Source of the DNA: Rhabdophis nuchalis
Taxonomy: Eukaryota; Chordata; Lepidosauria; Squamata; Natricidae
NCBI GenBank assembly: GCA_039707465.1
Contig: CM077643.1
Coordinates: forward strand, 374,703,419-374,767,418
Length of the DNA stretch: 64,000 nt
Direction of reading: 5' to 3'
Shown here piece by piece: positions 23,204 to 34,960 of this stretch. A program made the translations under genes and the position numbers. The notes under the pieces are model-generated. The model worked only from the letters and a program-made list of their open reading frames with translations. It was not told the origin of the DNA and ran no database searches. Within the stretch, counting starts at the first letter, position 1, and each line of letters opens with the position of its first letter.

Positions 23204-23754
23204 GAAGAAGTGGAAGCTACTGTACATCCTTGTTTGGAACTCCTCTTCTATTTCCTAACGCTTACATTGGAAAAGACTGATGATCATTTGTTGAGATTTT
23301 TACAATGTAGCTACCAAAACCAACCAGTAGTTTCAGTAAAAGTGTGTGCATGAAGTTATAACTGAAATATTGAAAGAGGTATTGAAATAATTTAACACTG
23401 ATTAATTTCAAAGCCCAATGAAATTAATTTCTCTCCAATGGCAATATCCTACTTTCATCATCAAAAATAATTAACAAGCATCTTTTTTTAGAAAATAGGA
23501 AGCATTTATTGGCTCTTTTCTTTCAATCATGCCCACAGTCAATGCTCAGAGACCCTTCAGAATTTCAGACAAGTATTCTCCATTGGAAGACATTGGAGAC
23601 ATTAGGAATTGAATCTGTGGCAAATTATAAGAAAAGTGTTTTGTAGAGCCATTGGTATTCACTGACCTTGACTACCTGACTAGATTATTAGTAGTACTGA
23701 TTGTAATGTTTGCTGTTTACATACAGTCGCTTTTGCTGCCATTGTTTGGTGTAG
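23204..23754. other. Non-coding DNA, nothing recognised
   Basis: No feature supported. Confidence 0.4.
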
Positions 23755-24208
23755 AAGGTTTTTTTTCCCCTTGGTAGTTCCTTGATTAGGGTATTGTTTT
23801 CTGTTTGATTGTCTGGTGCTAATTCCTACATATCTAGGTGTTATCTGCTGGAGAGGATGTGTTCTGGTCTTTTTGTTTCCTTCTTACCTTTTTTATTGTC
23901 CCTTTTCAATGATGTGTAAATGTGGTTTATGTATGTATCTATTGATGGTTGATTGGTCTGAATGCCAAGTTCCAGGAATTCCGTAGTGTTTTTGGATTTG
24001 ACTTGGTCTAAGATATGCACAATTTCCAAAGTGTAACTATGGTTGACTCTATATTTGTAGTTAAGGACATTTCAGTCTGTCTTCTTACCACTAGTTGGTA
24101 TTCATAAATGTACTCTGCTAGACTTTTGCTTGTCTGTCCTGCATAGTGGCTGTTACAGTCCTTACACTGTGGGTTGTAAATGATTCCTGATTCCACCCCC
24201 ACACACAC
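23755..24208 (-). mobile_element. Penelope-like element relic, GIY-YIG endonuclease end
   Basis: Two minus-strand frames that overlap with a shift near 24020 read as the C-terminal part of a Penelope-like retroelement. The first has a Cys-pair followed by a HYAGQTSKSL block, the layout of the GIY-YIG nuclease motif of these elements (GIxY ... CxxC ... YxGQTxRxL). The second continues with VKSKNTTEFLELGIQTNQPS, which resembles the FLEAWxSxxxSIN stretch downstream of the nuclease core, then KRDN and a stop. The rest (reverse transcriptase) is not visible upstream. The GIY-YIG nuclease nicks target DNA during retrotransposition in this group. Frameshift and loss of most of the frame make this a dead copy. 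Recognition is by motif only. Confidence 0.65.
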
Positions 24209-25804
24209 CCTTTTTTTTTTGCTATTGGATCTTTTGGTTTACTTAAGATGTAATCCCATCTGGTTATAATACTCTTCTGTTTGCTTCTGAGATATTTTAA
24301 TGTATTGCAGTGCTATCCTTTTCATAGTTTATACTGGTTGTGCTGTAGTGAGTTGAGTGGTGAGGCACTATTTAATAAAGTTGCATGGATATTCATTTTA
24401 TTGGAAGGACTATAGGTTATTTTCAATCATGTTGTAAATGTATTAGTTCCTGAGAAAATCATTCATATAGAATTCAGAGCATTTAAATGTTAAGGTATAA
24501 AGCTTAATTATTGCCTTTTAGACTGGGTATATCTTAGTAATGGTTATTAGACTCTAGAGCTCAAAACAGCTGATTCCAGAATTATAAGTATAAGCAATTG
24601 CCATACTGAGATATGCAGTTCAGTTAACAAAGCCTGAATATCTCAAGTCTAGAGATTTGTAGGATTTATTTCTTGGCTAAGCCGTCAAAGGATATTTGAA
24701 CAGGGAAAAGCCCAGGAATTCCATTGCCAAATCAGTAATGAGCGATCTGGTTTTCTCCAGCTGTTTAGGGCTACAAGTTCTACATGCTGCCTGGAGTTAG
24801 TAGGATATACATTCTAAACATATATAGATACCAGTTTGCATACCAAGCACAAATGGAGCATATAGTACATACATTCCCATTTTGGGGTAAACAATATTAT
24901 GCAGAATATAAAAAGGGAAAAAGTAGTAAAGCCAATAAAATGAAGGGCAAAAGATTAAAAACAAAAGAATACGAAGACTAGTTGAAACAATTCACACCAA
25001 GATAATTCACTGTAGCTGTTTTTACCTCTCTTTCCTTATAAACCAGTCCTTTTCATTCCAATCCATTCACTTCTTCCACTCTTAATTTGATCTTCATTCT
25101 TTCATCATATATGATTAAATCACCTCAGTTGCTCACTTCTTTTGCAATTGCAATTAATTCAGCACTCATTTGTTATTGATACTATTTCTTCTTGTTTCAT
25201 TACACAAGCATGCAAATCCACACTATAGTGTATTATCTTTATGTTTACTCTGGCATATCTACCTCTCAATTCATATAACGGAGTGGACAAAATCATACAC
25301 TGTCATTTTTGTTTCCCTTAACAAGCATTGATCGTACATTAGCCACAAGCATTCTACCAGTATTTGCATATCTTAAGCATTCTCATTCCATATTCAAAAT
25401 TTTAATAAACATTTTACCTAGGTATTTAAATTCAGCTATTTCATCCATTTTTTGTTAGTTATGTACAATTTACAATTTTCACTCTATTGTCCTACTGTCA
25501 GTATTATGCAACCTATTTAGCATTCATTGCTAAGTTCACAGTCAGTATGAAATACTTGAACATTCAAGTTCTCTGCACATAAAACTTTATGTATATTCAT
25601 ATTGTCAATCAATATATTTTTAATATCATTAGAAACATGTTTGAATTTTACTTCTAAATACATTAAATAAATCACTTGTCCCCTATTTTTTTCTAATGGA
25701 GGTCTCATATACTTTCACTTCTTTTCTTCCACATCCAATTTTTTTCTCAATATCTACTCCTTACACTGCCAAATAATGGCCTATCACCATATTCAGAATA
25801 TGGT
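24209..25804. other. Non-coding DNA, nothing recognised
   Basis: AT-rich. The first few hundred bases may hold more of the decayed Penelope-like element, but no motif is readable. Confidence 0.35.
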
Positions 25805-26037
25805 TGTTAAGAGAATCTGGCTTCCCCACTGACTTTGTTTATCAGAGGGCCACAAAAGGCCCCAGGATATTGCAACCGTCATAAATATGAATCAGTACTA
25901 AGCATCTGAATTTTGACCACATGACCATGGGGATGCTGACAAGGTCATAAATGTGAAAAATATTCATAGGTCACTTTTTTCACTGCCGTAATTTTGAACG
26001 GTCACTAAATGAATTGTTGTAAATCGAGGATTACCTG
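25805..26037. mobile_element. TA-flanked DNA element, left-truncated
   Basis: Shares GAATCTGGCTTCCCCA, CACATGACCATG and the terminus GAGGATTACCTG-TA with 38660-39028. The left terminus is missing. Confidence 0.7.
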
Positions 26038-26066
26038 TAGTAACTTCAAGGGTTGTAATTAGTTAA

Positions 26067-26113
26067 TTCATATATTCAGAAGCATTTTAAAAATATGCTT
26101 CTGAATATATGAA
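26067..26113. repeat. Perfect 18-bp hairpin with 11-base loop
   Basis: The arm TTCATATATTCAGAAGCA (26067-26084) is exactly complementary to 26096-26113. The loop is TTTTAAAAATA. It is not explained by any of the elements nearby. Confidence 0.8.
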
Positions 26114-28860
26114 GTAGCTTATATAAAAATAAGCACATAATTTGATTATAGAACATAATTTTTTTCTGCCATTTGGAGAGAGATGAGAAATTGTTTCAGA
26201 AAAAAAGTTGAGAAAAAAAACTCGGATAGGAATACTCCCATTCCTGTATTCTCTCAAGCCCTTCTGCATTATTCTGTCATTTTCAGTGGCTCTTTCTTGA
26301 CATGTATTGTAAAATGCACAATTTCTTGGTTTTCAGAAGGAACACTGAGGAAGAAGAAGAAAAGAACTGTCATGCTGCTGCTTTGGCTAGTTAGAATTAA
26401 TAAGACAATCTTGCCCAGAATGCACTTTCCTATGACTGACATGATATCTAGCTATTGTTACAACACTGGATTATTGCTTGACCCATGGTGGCAATTTAGA
26501 TACTGTAATATATGAAGGCTGATGCTACAAAATGGATCCCATTAATATAAAAATTATTTTGAAGAGATGCTGAACTATGCTTTTTTTCTTTTCTCAGACT
26601 ATTTTCTTGCCATAGTTTTGTCTATCATTTTGCTGCTAATGCCTTTCCCACACATAGCTAGAAAATCAGGACTATTAAAATGACTGTGCTAAGTATACAG
26701 TATTGGCATGGAAACTGTATCTTGGCTCTACAGAACACTTCTCTTATTCACTTATGTTTCTTGTTCCCCACACCTATAATTACAGTCTTCTGATCATGAC
26801 ATCACAGTTAATTACCATAGGAATGACTGATGAGGGAAGGAGGGAAAATTCTGATCTTCCAAACAATTATTCCAGTGTGGTTCTTCCTGCCTCCCACCAA
26901 GGTCAAGATAGTCAATATTATTTAGAATACATCAGGTTTGTAAAACCCGCCTCACTATTTGTAGAGCTGGAAATTGATTCAAATAAATTACACCTGCAAC
27001 AAAATGTGGTTGTGGGGAATGTTTTGCTTCCAAGCAGTTATTGAATTTACTACTGTGACTAGAAAACTCAGTTTCTAGCTTATTGGCTACATCAATGTAA
27101 TCATAATGGCTTATTAAACAGATTACTGTAAAAAAAATCTGAGCACAGATGTGCTAATTGGGCTTTTGCAATTGGTGTGTCCCTACAAACACAGCCTATG
27201 TATGAGTATAGTTTAAAAGGTTTAATTAAGGATGGACAATTGAACAATGGCTAAACCAATATAGACACACAAAACTTTAAATGAGTATAGGATGACTTTC
27301 AATATAGAGAGTTTTCCCCCCCTGCTGCAGTACACGGACCATTTCTTTTGAGATAGAAGAATCCCCCTTTTGAAAGCAGAAAACTCCGGTTCAGCTCAGT
27401 TTTAACCTGCCAATAATAAAGCTGCATTGTAAAACCATTTACATATTCTGTGAAAAGAACACAGATTTACGAGATAGTAGCTACAGCCCAGATATGCTGT
27501 AAAAAGAAAGATAATTAAGAGAAGGAGAGAAAGAAAAATATCTATGCAATTAACTGCTGCCTACCCACCCAAGGTCCTCAGTACAGGCCCTGGCACCTCT
27601 CCCCATCCCTGGAGCTTGGTCCATGTTTTGATTCACAGACTGCATCATGTTTGTACCAGATGGCCCAGAGTTAATGAACACAAACTCATCTCTTTTGTTC
27701 ACCAGGGAAATGTGCAATACTGTACAAACTAATTCATACATGATCGCTAAAAATATCAGAATATTTTAGGAAGCATTTTCACTGCTAAAAGGTGCTGCTT
27801 GAGAGGAAAGTGTTAAAAAGGACATGGTATGCTTATGCAACATGTTCCCATTGTGACTACGCTGGAGAGCTGGCTTTTGATTAGTTTTTGTTTAACAGCA
27901 GCCTCAGATGAAGTGCTCAAATCTGAAAAACCTGCCTGATCAGACATGTGCCATACTATAAATGGGATCATATGGACCACTGGCTGTGTTGGCTGAGGAT
28001 GATGGAACTCATACTCCAGCACATCTGACAGCAGCAGGTTGAGAAAGCTGCCATAGAAGGAAAATTATCACTGAGAGTTCATGATCTTAAACTCAGTGAT
28101 ATTTATCTGATTCAACTTCAAGATAGGAAAGTCTTATTCTTTAAAATTTATTCCATAAAAGAATCAAGCTATGGTGTCAGATCCACAGGAGGTCCATTTC
28201 AACGCAAGCTACAAAGATTTGAACAGTTATGATGAATTTTATCATAATTCCCATAATGAAAAGTGGGAGGAAAGACAGACACCATGTTCTGTTAATTTTC
28301 TCCACTTTTAGTTTAATACTAGAGCTTTTTTTTCAAATATGTCTCTGAGATATGAGGCATATCCCCAAGGTCCCCAGTCAAGATGGACAATGAATGTTGC
28401 TGTATGAAACAGCCTGAGAAATTTATCTTGCAATTTGAACTCATGAAGACCAGTGTCTACTATATTTTAAGTTTTAAAAAGTGCCACACAGAAAAATGGT
28501 TACTAGTTTCTGGCAACTCATTGTGCCCAGGTTATAAACTTTCTCTATGCAGCTATTTTACCGGCATAAGGCAAGAGTCCTCTCACTAGAAATGAAACAA
28601 TAAAAGAAGAGTTTGCATCAAGCAAGTCATGTTGCATGATTTTTTTAAGTCAGGGTGTGTCAAGCCATACCCACAAGCAATATACAAGGCTTCATCAATC
28701 CCTTCCAAGTGCCCTGATGAAAAATAGCAATGTTCTTTCTTGATGCTTCAAGGATAAAAATACACAAAACAGTTGATCAGGTTAAAAAAAAAAACTCACA
28801 GAAGCCCTGACTATCCCAACTCCAGCCATTATGCATCATGGCTTCCTAACTGTACCTGTC
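26114..28860. other. Non-coding DNA, nothing recognised
   Basis: No repeat boundary or gene is supported. Open frames at 26183-26515, 26703-27044 and 27544-27741 have no recognisable domain or splice context. Confidence 0.4.
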
Positions 28861-29225
28861 ATTTTCCTAAAACATTGCATTATGGACCAGTTGAAGTTTC
28901 TGCTTAGTCTTCAAGGTCAATACCTTGTAGAGCTCTTTGAAGCAGTGCAATTGGAAAATAACTAAAGTGTGAGTGAGCATAAGTGTGGCTTCCCTGCCCA
29001 GGAATGAGTGCAACCAGCATAGAAGATGGATCAATGCAAAAGCACCACTTAGCCATGGATGCCATCTGCTGCTTAAGCAAGAGCCATGAGTCCAGGAGGG
29101 CTTTTACCCTCTTGGCTTTCTGGAGCTTTAAGACCTGACTGTTTCCCTGGGTATGGCCAGAATAGGGGCTAAGCAACTGCATTGTATAAGGTATAGAATT
29201 GCTTTGATGCTTAGATGTGTGCAAT
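28861..29225 (-). mobile_element. Old L2-like LINE relic
   Basis: The minus-strand frame reads VKALLDSWLLLKQQMASMAKWCF and, further on in another frame, LKTKQKLQLVHNA. These align with the [23 protein letters not shown] and [11 protein letters not shown] blocks of the younger L2-like copies here. It is heavily diverged with stops, so it predates copies A-G. Confidence 0.55.
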
Positions 29226-29261
29226 AGTTTTCATTTTCCTGAGTTTTGTGATTTTGGTACA

Positions 29262-29340
29262 ATACAATACAATAGCAGAGTTGGAAAGGACCTTGGAGGT
29301 CTTCTAGTCCAACCCCCTGCCTAGGCAGGAAACTCTATAT
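29262..29340 (-). mobile_element. CR1 LINE 3' terminal fragment (reversed)
   Basis: The sequence GAGTTGGAAAGGACCTTGGAGGTCTTCTAGTCCAACCCCCTGC is the reverse complement of the CR1 3' end. The (ACAAT)n at 29262-29272 is its tail. Confidence 0.85.
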
Positions 29341-29890
29341 GGTATGTTGGTACATGGTATGTTGTGATAAGCCTCCCAGAATTATTGTTGCATAGATGAA
29401 CAGCCATGTGAATCTTCTAAATTGATAAATCAATGGAAAGCAGCATAAGGTACTACTTTTACACAACGTTTGGAGCAGTAAAATGTCATTAGGCAGTTTC
29501 CTTAACTCTACAATACGGATCCTGTAGAAGAAATAATATAGCAAGACTAGAGATCAAGACTGTGAAATAAGAAGCCTCTCATTCAAATCTTCCCATAGGC
29601 ATTAACTCTAGTGGAAGGTCTGAGAACATGCTGCCTTCTCTCACTAGCTTACTTTAAAGAACAATCAAAGCAACATCCCTAGAGCATGAGAGAATAAAGC
29701 ATGATGCATGCTACATTTTATTCTTAGTAGTTAATTTCTTTAAATCTTCTGTTTTGTAGCTTCGTGGAATTGAGCAGAAAGACTGGACATAGTAAATGAG
29801 TTACCATATCATGACCAAGGTTCCATCTGCTAAGGAGTGTCAGGTATTAGTATGGTTCAGAAAGAGAGCCTTCTCCGTAATGACACTATC
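29341..29890. other. Non-coding DNA, nothing recognised
   Basis: No feature supported. Confidence 0.4.
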
Positions 29891-29898
29891 CTCTGGAC

Positions 29899-30024
29899 CA
29901 GGGGTCTCTAACCTTGGCTACTTTAAGACTTGTGGACTTCAACTCCCAGAATTCCTCTGTCAGCTGTGAAATTCTGGGAGTTGAAGTCCACAGGTCTTCA
30001 AGTGGCCAAGGTTGGAGACCCCTG
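29899..30024. mobile_element. Palindromic hAT-type MITE, copy 5
   Basis: A 126-bp foldback starting CAGGGGTCTCTAACC with an exact target duplication CTCTGGAC (29891-29898 and 30025-30032). The arms differ at only a few positions. Confidence 0.92.
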
Positions 30025-30189
30025 CTCTGGACTATCACCTCTCTGGGATGATTGACCCTGCTTGAAGACTTGGATCTGTGCTCAAGCTTAGGTCCTGGCT
30101 GTATTGATAGAACCATTTTCTTGGCTGTGTCAAGTGACTGACTAATGTAATATTTGTAATTTTTCTGGTCTTTCGGGTATGTCTTAGAG

Positions 30190-30563
30190 CAGTGATGGCT
30201 AACCTTTTTTGGCTCGCATGCCAAAAGTGGGAGGAGTGCAGGGAGGTCGTGCATGGGCGTGCCACACCCATAATGCTATGTGCATGACCCCCTGCTTTTG
30301 GCTTGCTTTTTTCACCCTCCCCAGGCTCCAGAGGCTTTCTAGGTGCCTGGGGAGGGTGAAAACAGCCACCACCATCTCACCTCCAGAGGCTTCAGGAGCT
30401 TCCCTGAAGCCTCCAGAGGACGAAAAATGGCCTCAAAAGAAGACCTAAATCAGCTGGCCAGTTCACACATGCAAGCTGGAGCTGAGAGGGCAATGCCTCG
30501 CGTGCCCTAAGAAATGGTTCTGCGTGCCACCTGTGGCATCCGTGCCATAGGTTCGCCATCACG
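30190..30563. mobile_element. hAT-type element (GATGGCGAACC family), copy 3
   Basis: Begins CAGTGATGGCTAACC and ends GGTTCGCCATCACG. Flanks GTCTTAGA and GTCTTATA (one mismatch) are the likely target duplication. GC-rich interior with CTCCAGAGG repeats. Confidence 0.82.
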
Positions 30564-31754
30564 GTCTTATAATTTTTAATATTATTAGCTGTCCAGAGTC
30601 ATGTACCTGAGATGGGTGGCCATACAAATCTAATTAAAAAAATGAATACAGAAATGCAGAAAAATATTAATATCCTATGGTATGCTTCTTCCAGGAGGTC
30701 ATAGCATCCCATGCTGCATGAATGTGAACCCCTACCTTATAAGAGTGACTGGCCTAAAATTATAGAAAGGCAGACTTAAAATACGGTCTCACTAATCCTA
30801 TTTCTATACCCTAACTATTACACTACCCCAAATTCATGTATTTTTTTCATAGATCGCTAAAGCTTTGCACTTGTCCTACAACTCCTGATGGCTTACAGGG
30901 TTAAAAACAATTTTAAAAAATATTACTTTAAAAAAGAAGAAACCCCACCCCCACCCACCCCACATACCCAATACTTAGGAGTGTACTGCACAAACATTAA
31001 AACAGCCAAACACAATATTCAATTTGATTCTTGGCAATGTAGTACTAAAAGAAGGTTTGCTAATATTCGGAAAGAAGAGATTAGTTGGAACTGGGCAGCT
31101 GGGCTTCACAGCTGCCAGAATCACACCAACAAGCAGCCCTTGCCAAACCAATATACGGTATATAGGAAAAGCACATTCTTCCTTTCCCTCCATCAGGAGG
31201 AAGTCATGCCAGACAAGCAGTACTCTGAAGTGTCTTTTTCATATCTATGGACAATGTGGAAAACAACACACAGCATGGAATTTAGTTTATCTTCTTGAGG
31301 AATATTCCCCAAAACAAAAGTTTTAAAAAAGCAAATATTTCCATTATTTCTGTTCTGAAATAATTTTGCAAGCAAGAAAGGAGAGCTTACTAAAGAGCTC
31401 CAAAGACACGGCAAAATTACCGTATCACTAACTAGAAAATGTTATCCAGATATCTGTGTCGGTATCTATTTCTCATTTTCCCTATCTCTATATAAAGTCA
31501 CACATATCTTGCATATCTCATTGTGCAGATTAAACAATTTTAAGCTACAACATTGGAATTACAGATGAAGCTGTTCAAGTTAGATTTGCCAGAGTTGGCC
31601 GCTGGAGGATATAAACAGAAAATTAACCCATATGTGAAATGGACTGGAGAGGACTAGCATTCTCCGTGTGATGGAGAATGTATGTATTAACACATTGTTT
31701 CCCAAGCCATCTCATTTTATCAGCTTGATCATGGGAGGAGGGGAGAAATTGATC
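30564..31754. other. Non-coding DNA, LINE 3'-end remnant
   Basis: Bases about 30578-30650 (TTATTAGCTGTCCAGAGTC ... GATGGGTGGCCATACAAATCTAAT) look like a plus-strand LINE 3' end. The overlapping open frames at 30888-31414 show no domain. Confidence 0.4.
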
Positions 31755-32052
31755 TAATAGACCAGGGGTATCCAACCTTGGCAACTTTAAGGCTTGTGGA
31801 CTTCAACTCCCAGAATTCCTCAGCCAGCAAAGCTGGCTGAGGAATTCTGGGAGTTCTTTATTTATTTCTTTATTTAACTTATAAACCGCACCCTCTCCCC
31901 ACAGGGACTCGGGGCGGTGCACAGGGAGAATAAAAACAATAACTATATACAACATTTCATATTAAAAATAAATTAAACAATACCTGTGCTAAAATACCCA
32001 TTAAAACTAACTAAACTAAAAATCCCCAATAAACCCAAAAACAGAGGAGTAA

Positions 32053-34237
32053 CTATCCCAGGCCGGCAAGGCAGAAGAAGTGTGTTTTTAGTTTAAGACG
32101 GAAGAAGCGGAGGTCCGTGGTGGTCCTAATGTCGGGGGGGAGGTCGTTCCAGAGGGCCGGGCCCGCCACAGAGAGAGCCCTTCCCCTGGGTGTCGCCCGC
32201 TGACAAAGTTTAGTGGACGGCACCCGGAGAAGTCCCTCTCTGTGGGAGCGAATCGGCCGTGAGGATGTATGAGGCAGGATCCGATCCCGCAGATAGCTAG
32301 GTCCCGAGCCATGGAGCGCTTTAAAGATGATAATTAATACCTTGAAGCGCACCCGGAAGACAACAGGCAGCCAGTGCAGCTCGCGCAAGAGCGGTGTTAC
32401 ATGGGTATACCTTGTGGTACCCATAATTGCTCGCGCAGCTGCGTTCTGGACTAGCTGAAGTCTCCGGGTGCACCTCAAGGGAAGCCCCATGTAGAGAGAG
32501 TTACAATAGTCCAGTCGGGATGTCACGAGCGCGTGAGTGACTGTGCGAAGGGCGTCCCGATCCAATAGGGGGCGCAATTGGCGAACCAGGCGAACCTGGT
32601 AAAACGCCCTCCTGGCCACGGCTGTCACTTGATCTTCCATGGACAGCCGGGTATCCAGGAGGACACCCAAATTGCGTGCCCCGTCCACAGGGGCAAGATG
32701 TTCGCCTCCTATGGCCAGCGTTGGAGTGAGCTGGTTGAAACGGGCAGCCGGAAACCACAGCCACTCGGTCTTGGTCGGGTTGAGCCTGAGTCCGTTACTT
32801 CCCATCCAGATCCGCACGGCTTCCAGGACTGGCACATCACCGCTACGGCATCATTGGGGTGGTTTGGGGTAGATATATACAGCTGGGTGTCGTCAGCATA
32901 AAGGTGGTACTCTACCCCAAAACCACGGATGATCTCACCCAGCGGCTTCATGTATGCATTAAACAGGAGAGGCGAGAGGACCGACCCCTGAGGCACCCCG
33001 CATGTGAGGGGTCTCGGGGTCGACCTCTGCTCTCCTGCCAACACAAATTGCAATCGGCCAGAGAGGTAGGAGGAGAACCACCGCAAAACGGTGCCTCCCA
33101 CCCCCAACCCCCCCAGCCGATGCAATAGGATACCATGGTTGATGGTATCGAAAGCCGCCGAGAGGTCTAATAGGACCAGGATGGAGGAACACCCCCCATC
33201 TCTGGCCCTCCAGAGATCATCCACCAATGCGACCAATGCCGTCTCGGTGCTATGCCCGGGCCGAAAGCCGGACTGGCGCGGGTCTAGATAATCAACTTCC
33301 TCCAGGTGACGGGGAAACTGTTGTGCCACCACACTCTCAACAACCTTCGCCAAAAAGGGAAGGTTGGAGACTGGACGATAGTTATTTAATAGAGCTGGAT
33401 CCAAAGAGGGCTTCTTAAGGAGGGGCCTCACCATCGCTTCTTTTAGGGAAGCAGGCAAGGAACCCTCACTTAAGGATGCGTTGACAACCTCTTGGAGCCA
33501 GCCTCGTGTCACCTCCCAGGATGCCAGTACAAGCCAGGAGGGACACGGGTCCAATAAACATGTGGTGGCTCGCAGTCGCCCACGTAACCTGTCCATATCC
33601 TCGGAAGTAACGGAGTCAAACTCCTCCCAAACAAGATCTGTCTCGTGGCATCCCACTGGGCCATGAACGGGGGCTAACTCATTCTGTATCTGAGCGATTT
33701 TCTCCTGCAGAAAAATCACAAATTCCTCTGCTCTACCCTGTAACGGGGCTTCCCGCACCCTCTGTTGAAGGAGGGAGCGGGTCACCCTAAACAGGGCGGC
33801 AGGGCGGTTGTCTGCGGATGCTATGAGAGTAGCACAATGATGGCGTTTGGCCACTCTCAGCGCCACAATGTAAGTCTGTAAATGGGCTCTTACCTGTGTC
33901 CGGTCAGATTCAGAACGGGTAGACCTCCATTTTCCCTCTAGGCATCTCTTGCGGCGTTTCATCACCCGTAGCTCCTCGGTAAACCAAGGAGCCAGGGTGT
34001 TTCGGCGCCGCAAGAGAGGCCGCAAGGGCGCGACCCGATCCAGGGCTCCCGTGGTCGCAATATTCCATGCGGCCACGAGGTCCTCCATCGGGGCGAGGGT
34101 CAGGGGTACAGGAACTGGCCCAAGCGCCATTTGGAACCCATCCGGGTCCATCAGGCGCCTGGGGCGGAACCAGATTGGTGACTCAGGTTCCGCCTCCCCG
34201 CGGAGGGGAGCAGCGGTCGGAAAGTCGAGCCGGAGAA
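32053..34237 (-). pseudogene. LINE endonuclease end plus reverse transcriptase (copy C)
   Basis: Two minus-strand frames together cover the polyprotein from the last endonuclease motif (SWSDHSLLRLDFP) through a linker, the reverse transcriptase and the C-terminal region. The RT shows the RPVSNLPFLAKVVE block, [28 protein letters not shown] and the catalytic YADD at 32889-32900. A one-base deletion near 32827-32830 (a missing G in CAGTGCCTGG compared with copy G) breaks the frame just after the RT core. The missing N-terminal endonuclease half means it could not move on its own even without the shift. The antisense frames here (for example 33949-34434) are shadows. Confidence 0.9.
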
Positions 34238-34318
34238 GTGAGTGGTCTGACCACGACAAGGGTGTGATGACTATATCCCCTATACCCATCACACCCTTGT
34301 CGTGGTCAGACCACTCAC
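34238..34318. repeat. 32-bp perfect foldback at the LINE C 5' end
   Basis: Bases 34238-34269 are exactly the reverse complement of 34287-34318, with a 17-base loop. In the LINE reading direction the normal sequence covers the inner copy (34238-34286), and the outermost 32 bases (34287-34318) are an inverted duplicate of it. This is an event at the moment of integration, not part of the family consensus, because copy G has no such repeat at the matching site (61021-61060). Confidence 0.9.
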
Positions 34319-34664
34319 AAGCCTTAAAGTCCACAAGCCTTAAAGTTGTCAAGGTTGGAGACCCCTGTAATAGACCATCCTTATACAGTATGTATTTTTT
34401 AATACATTTTCATTTTCCCTCTCATTCTAGTTAGTTGAATTTACTGGCCTCATATTCTGCTCTTCTCTCAGGAGATGGCTCCTAATCAGGTGGTTCTCTT
34501 GGATTGACAGCTTCTGCTAAAACAGCTGGGGGAAACTCCAGCTATGAGTGCTTCAGTGCCTGTTACACTGTTCCTGTAGTGGAAAACACTGTCAAGTTTC
34601 ACTCATACTTTTCTCATTTCTCAAATGGACTTCCCAAGGACTAACCCTGGAATCACTCTAAAGC

Positions 34665-34960
34665 TTTGACAGAATGCAGCTGCCTATATAATAATGGGAA
34701 CATCTCAATATTGCCATATAACATTTGTATCCCATAGCACACATTGGCTACTGGTTAATTTTTGGATAAACTGAAGGGTCTGATAACAACAACATGACTT
34801 GGGATATGGATCTATTTTATTCCAGGAAGAGTTTGCCCATCCCTGATAGAAAGTCTCTCCCCTCTCTGAAGTCCAGTGCGAAGGAACTTAAACCTGAGCA
34901 TTCTCAGCCAGAACTCCTGTTATGTGGAATTCCCATCCCATGAAATAAGATCTTTATTGT
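34665..34960 (+). mobile_element. Old L2-like LINE relic
   Basis: The plus-strand frame from 34671 gives QNAAAYIIMGTSQYCHITFV and later THWLLVNFWI. These align with the QNAAARAIMGTTRFIHITPL and [10 protein letters not shown] blocks of copy G. Near 34900 a second frame gives AFSARTPVMWNS, matching [12 protein letters not shown]. Strong decay shows an old copy, in the same orientation as copy D next to it. Confidence 0.6.

Larger units (their letters stand above)
31856..34318 (-). mobile_element. L2-like LINE, long 5'-truncated copy (copy C)
   Basis: A minus-strand LINE of about 2.46 kb inserted in the right arm of a palindromic MITE. The 3' end carries the GGGACTCGGGGCGGTGCACAGGGAG block (in the + sense) and a short AAATAAAG-type tail instead of the (ATT)n of its relatives. 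Similarity ends in the endonuclease C-terminus, where a 32-bp inverted repeat caps the 5' end. At the right junction the MITE resumes with a 15-base tandem repeat, CACAAGCCTTAAAGT twice. Confidence 0.92.
31763..34367. mobile_element. Palindromic hAT-type MITE, copy 6, split by LINE C
   Basis: The left part is 31763-31855 (CAGGGGTATCCAACC to GGGAGTT). The right part runs from about 34319 to 34367 (…GGTTGGAGACCCCTG). The exact 8-bp target duplication TAATAGAC flanks the whole composite (31755-31762 and 34368-34375), proving that both halves were one element before the LINE arrived. Confidence 0.92.

Noticed and set aside
27544..27741. Open frames on both strands in a GC-richer patch
   Set aside because: I looked for a conserved exon but found no convincing splice borders or recognisable protein.
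33949..34434. 161-codon plus-strand frame, and similar antisense frames at 52101-52652, 60939-61349 and 62212-62721
   Set aside because: These are antisense shadows of the L2-like LINE coding region and recur at the same place in each copy.
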